Assembly (NCBI GenBank): GCA_029549705.1
Contig: JAKPIR010000152.1
Location: forward strand, 1 to 7,264
Length of the DNA stretch: 7,264 nucleotides
Direction of reading: 5' to 3'
From: Pseudomonadota bacterium
Lineage (GTDB): Bacteria; Pseudomonadota; Gammaproteobacteria; Burkholderiales; Methylophilaceae
Below, piece after piece: positions 4,789 to 7,264 of this stretch. Numbering within the stretch: the stretch's first letter is position 1; every line of letters begins with the position of its first letter. The translations under genes were made by a program, and so were the position numbers. The notes beneath the pieces are model-generated. The model ran no database searches. It was not told the DNA's origin and worked only from the letters and a program-made list of their open reading frames with translations.

Positions 4789-6321
4789 GTGAACACAAAA
4801 CGCGTTGTTCTTATTCTTGGGGATCAACTGAATCTTCAATGTGCGGCTTTACAAACCTTTAATCGGGAAACTGACGAGGTTTTGATGATTGAGTCTGCCG
4901 ACGAATCCAGTTATGTCTGGTCGCACAAGGCCAAAATTGCCTTATTTCTATCTGCAATGCGCCATTTTGCAGAAGAGCTCCTCGCGCATCATTTTAAGCT
5001 GACTTATATTAAAGCATCAGCGTTACGTATTGAGGAGGTGCTCAAGCTTCAGTTGTCTGCAAAGTGCGCCACACATCTGGTCTGTATTGAGCCGGGGGAA
5101 TGGCGACTAAAAGTAATCATTGAAAAGTTGGCACATGCATCTAATGTGCAATTGGAAATGCATGAAGATACGCATTTTTACTGCAGCAACAGTGAATTTC
5201 AATCGTGGGTCGCTGATAAAAAAGAGTTGCGGTTAGAGTATTTCTATCGCTACATGCGAAAAAAACATCAGATTTTAATGGAGGATAACGGGCAGCCGAT
5301 AGGCGGCCAGTGGAATTTTGATGATCAAAACAGGCGCCCTTATGCCAAACATGGCCCCGGTTTTGTCGATGGCCCGTTGATGTTTGAGCCGGATGCAATC
5401 ACGCGCGAAGTATTTGCGTTTGTTGAAGCGCAATACCCCAATCATCCGGGAACACTCAAACATTTTGCGTGGCCAGTCACACGTGAGCAGGCCGTAGCTG
5501 CATTAGAGCACTTTGTAACTTATCGGCTACCATGCTTTGGTTTGCACCAAGATGCGATGTGGAAAGAAACGCCATTTGGCTGGCACTCTGTTCTTTCAAG
5601 CAGCCTTAATTTGAAGTTACTGAATCCACGAGAAGTGGTGCAGCGCGTTTTAGAGGCTTATAAAAATAAAGCATTAGATTTAGCTGCGGTAGAAGGTTTT
5701 GTTCGACAGATTATCGGCTGGCGTGAATTTGTTAGAGGTGTTTATTACCTTGATATGCCCCAGATGGCTGAAGCGAACTTTTATGAGCATCAGCGCGCGC
5801 TTCCAAATTGGTACTGGACGGGTGAAACACATATGCACTGCATGAAGGATAGCATTGGTCAGACATTGAAATATGGCTATGCACATCATATCCAGCGTTT
5901 GATGATTACTGGCAATTTTGCGTTGCTTGCAGAAATTCTACCTCAGCAAGTTTCAGACTGGTATTTGGCTATCTATATTGATGCCGTTGAATGGGTGGAG
6001 TTACCCAATGTGGTGGGTATGGCGCTTTTTGCAAACGGCGGGCGCTTTACCAGCAAGCCTTATATCGCAAGTGGTGCTTACGTTAAACGAATGAGTAATT
6101 ATTGTGATGGCTGCCAGTATCGCCCAGAAATACAATTTGGCGAGAATGCTTGCCCAATGACAACCTTGTACTGGAATTTTCTAATGAAGCACCAGATTTC
6201 ACTCGAGAAAAATCCAAGAACGCGTTTGATGACGGCAAATTTGTCCAGAATCAGTGACGACAAAAAATTGTTAATCAAGGCACATGCAAAAACACTGTTG
6301 TCAGATTTAAACTCAATTTAG
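4789..6321 (+). CDS. phrB: Iron-sulfur photolyase of the FeS-BCP/PhrB (prokaryotic 6-4) type
   Basis: This enzyme uses FAD and light to repair UV photoproducts in DNA. The 510-residue form begins just before Arg-Val-Val-Leu-Ile-Leu-Gly-Asp-Gln, the usual N-terminus of the group, with an antenna-binding alpha/beta domain (about 1-130) and a helical FAD domain after it. Four cysteines for a [4Fe-4S] cluster are present: Cys351, Cys439, Cys442, Cys455. In Agrobacterium PhrB they are, as I recall, 350, 438, 441 and 454, a constant offset of one that also fits Trp343, His366-His367 and Trp391-Tyr392. This supports the GTG start at 4789. A TTG at 4720 would give 533 residues and overlap the DUF2256 gene by 53 bases. 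Neither start has a strong ribosome site, so coupling to DUF2256 translation is likely. Substrate (6-4 rather than cyclobutane lesions) and a ribityllumazine antenna are inferred from family. Confidence 0.93.
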   Translation: MNTKRVVLILGDQLNLQCAALQTFNRETDEVLMIESADESSYVWSHKAKIALFLSAMRHFAEELLAHHFKLTYIKASALRIEEVLKLQLSAKCATHLVCIEPGEWRLKVIIEKLAHASNVQLEMHEDTHFYCSNSEFQSWVADKKELRLEYFYRYMRKKHQILMEDNGQPIGGQWNFDDQNRRPYAKHGPGFVDGPLMFEPDAITREVFAFVEAQYPNHPGTLKHFAWPVTREQAVAALEHFVTYRLPCFGLHQDAMWKETPFGWHSVLSSSLNLKLLNPREVVQRVLEAYKNKALDLAAVEGFVRQIIGWREFVRGVYYLDMPQMAEANFYEHQRALPNWYWTGETHMHCMKDSIGQTLKYGYAHHIQRLMITGNFALLAEILPQQVSDWYLAIYIDAVEWVELPNVVGMALFANGGRFTSKPYIASGAYVKRMSNYCDGCQYRPEIQFGENACPMTTLYWNFLMKHQISLEKNPRTRLMTANLSRISDDKKLLIKAHAKTLLSDLNSI

Positions 6322-6384
6322 AAAATTGTAGCCATTGTATTTTTCTTTATTATTGCAAGATTCAGTTCTCGTACCAGATTGGTG

Positions 6385-6390
6385 TATTAT
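6385..6390 (+). promoter_or_regulatory. Probable -10 box of the tRNA-Lys promoter
   Basis: TATTAT ends nine bases before the tRNA 5' end and is followed by a C-rich discriminator (CTTGCCC), typical of stringently controlled stable-RNA promoters. A weak -35 (TTCAGT, 6361-6366) lies 18 bases upstream. The photolyase stop is at 6321, so the tRNA could also be reached by read-through. Confidence 0.45.
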
Positions 6391-6399
6391 CTTGCCCAT

Positions 6400-6475
6400 G
6401 GGGTGTTAGCTCAGCTGGTAGAGCAGCGGACTCTTAATCCGTTTGTCGCGAGTTCGATCCTCGCACGCCCTACCA
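6400..6475 (+). tRNA. tRNA-Lys(CTT)
   Basis: A complete 76-base tRNA with encoded CCA: acceptor GGGGTGT/ACGCCCT (including a G-T pair at its end), D arm GCTC/GAGC, anticodon arm GCGGA-CTCTTAA-TCCGT with anticodon CTT at 6433-6435, and T arm GCGAG-TTCGATC-CTCGC. It decodes AAG lysine codons. Its 3' half is 90% identical to the detached fragment at 422-470, but that one carries TTT, so the fragments derive from the other lysine isoacceptor. Confidence 0.96.
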
Positions 6476-6483
6476 AATTCAAG

Positions 6484-6510
6484 ACCTAGTCAGCCATGGC
6501 TAGGTTTTAT
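6484..6510 (+). terminator. Intrinsic terminator of tRNA-Lys(CTT)
   Basis: A 9-bp stem ACCTAGTCA/TGGCTAGGT (one G-T pair) with loop GCCA is followed by TTTATTG. It begins nine bases after the tRNA CCA, the same layout as behind the two tRNA fragments. Confidence 0.75.
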
Positions 6511-6551
6511 TGATTGTATGGCGTCACTTGCGCGCGCTTTATTGGGTATTC

Positions 6552-7264
6552 ATGTCAAACACCGCTCAACAGCTTCTTCATGACGTATTCGGCTATTCAT
6601 CATTTCGGGGTGAGCAAGAAGCCATTGTTGCCCACGTGAGCGCTGGTGGCGATGCGCTGGTATTGATGCCAACGGGCGGCGGTAAGTCATTGTGCTATCA
6701 ACTGCCCGCCTTGCTGCGTGAGGGTGTCGCGGTAGTCGTTTCACCATTGATTGCCTTGATGCAAGACCAAGTGGATGCGCTAAAACAATTGGGCGTACGT
6801 GCGGCGTTTTTGAATTCCAGCCAAGAGGCCGATGAAGCGCGAGAGGTGACCGCGCAACTGATGCGTGGACATCTGCAAATTGTGTATGTGGCACCTGAGC
6901 GGTTGTTGATGGAGAGTTTTTTAGTGCTATTGGAGCAGATAGAACATGGTGCCGGTATTGCGTTGTTTGCTATTGATGAAGCACATTGCGTATCGCAATG
7001 GGGGCATGATTTTCGACCGGAATATCGCAAGCTCACGGTGCTGCACGAGCGCTTTCCGCAGGTGCCGCGCATTGCGCTGACAGCTACCGCCGATGCGCCC
7101 ACACGCGCTGAAATCGTTGAACGGCTTAAGCTTGAAGAAGCGCGGCAGTTTGTTGCAAGTTTTGACCGCCCGAATATTCGTTATCGCATTACACAAAAAG
7201 TAAATGCGCGCCAACAGTTAGAAGCCTTTTTAGAAAACGAACATGCCAATGACGCCGGTATTGT
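6552..7264 (+). CDS. recQ: ATP-dependent DNA helicase RecQ, N-terminal part (runs off the right edge)
   Basis: The first 237 codons of a RecQ helicase, a 3'-5' superfamily 2 enzyme of DNA repair and recombination. In order: motif 0 with Phe13-Gly-Tyr, Phe18-Arg-Gly-x-Gln22; Walker A Pro-Thr-Gly-Gly-Gly-Lys45-Ser46; motif Ia Val-Ser-Pro-Leu-Ile-Ala-Leu-Met-Gln-Asp-Gln at 63-73; Ib Val-Ala-Pro-Glu-Arg-Leu at 113-118; motif II Asp142-Glu-Ala-His145; the RecQ aromatic loop (Trp150, Phe154, Arg155, Pro156); motif III Ala-Leu-Thr-Ala-Thr-Ala at 175-180; and Ser-Phe-Asp-Arg-Pro-Asn at 203-208. The second RecA domain, zinc/winged-helix region and HRDC lie beyond the edge. The start ATG has only a weak ribosome site (TTGGGT). 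The tRNA terminator at 6484-6510 separates it from the tRNA. Confidence 0.96.
   Translation, partial: MSNTAQQLLHDVFGYSSFRGEQEAIVAHVSAGGDALVLMPTGGGKSLCYQLPALLREGVAVVVSPLIALMQDQVDALKQLGVRAAFLNSSQEADEAREVTAQLMRGHLQIVYVAPERLLMESFLVLLEQIEHGAGIALFAIDEAHCVSQWGHDFRPEYRKLTVLHERFPQVPRIALTATADAPTRAEIVERLKLEEARQFVASFDRPNIRYRITQKVNARQQLEAFLENEHANDAGI

Noticed and set aside
6698..7214. Minus-strand frames opposite recQ
   Set aside because: They overlap intact RecQ motifs on the plus strand and have no recognisable domain.

Overview
The window looks like an accessory stretch of a proteobacterial chromosome, most likely a betaproteobacterium. The RecQ, PhrB-type photolyase and tRNA-Lys sequences all fit that group, but no marker fixes the genus. 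Its most informative structural feature is a set of three parallel tRNA-Lys 3' ends on the + strand. Two are detached 3' halves (422-470 and 4411-4457) and one is a complete tRNA-Lys(CTT) (6400-6475). Each is followed within about 10 bases by its own hairpin terminator. Detached tRNA 3' halves in direct orientation are the usual scar of tyrosine-recombinase integration, so this looks like a tandem, partly decayed integration site.

Left edge (1-421): the start of a minus-strand gene for a secreted or periplasmic protein with a clear signal peptide and a good sigma70-type promoter. It is followed by AT-rich DNA that contains an abrupt C-rich block.

Segment between the tRNA fragments (471-4410): a compact cargo with no integrase. 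An HxlR-family regulator on the minus strand is divergent from a three-gene plus-strand operon: a DUF1330 small protein, a short-chain dehydrogenase/reductase (SDR) and a DHA2-type MFS exporter. The divergent promoter region carries two near-identical palindromes (ACTTGC-N5-GCAAGT), which are strong candidate operators for the regulator. The first two operon genes start with a duplicated translation-initiation segment. The likely theme is HxlR-controlled handling and export of a toxic small molecule, perhaps a carbonyl or quinone-like electrophile. The substrate cannot be read from sequence.

Segment between the second fragment and the complete tRNA (4498-6399): a two-gene light-repair cassette. 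A 53-residue DUF2256 zinc-ribbon protein lies just upstream of a photolyase of the iron-sulfur (FeS-BCP/PhrB, prokaryotic 6-4) type. The DUF2256 gene was too short for a standard ORF listing. All four cluster cysteines of the photolyase and its probable electron-transfer residues are present.

Right edge (6400-7264): tRNA-Lys(CTT), its terminator, and the first 237 codons of recQ, an ATP-dependent 3'-5' DNA helicase with all N-terminal motifs intact.

No rRNA, CRISPR array, transposase or integrase gene was seen. The most interesting points are the tandem tRNA-derived att-like scars flanking an integrase-less cargo, the paired operators, and the DUF2256-photolyase pair.
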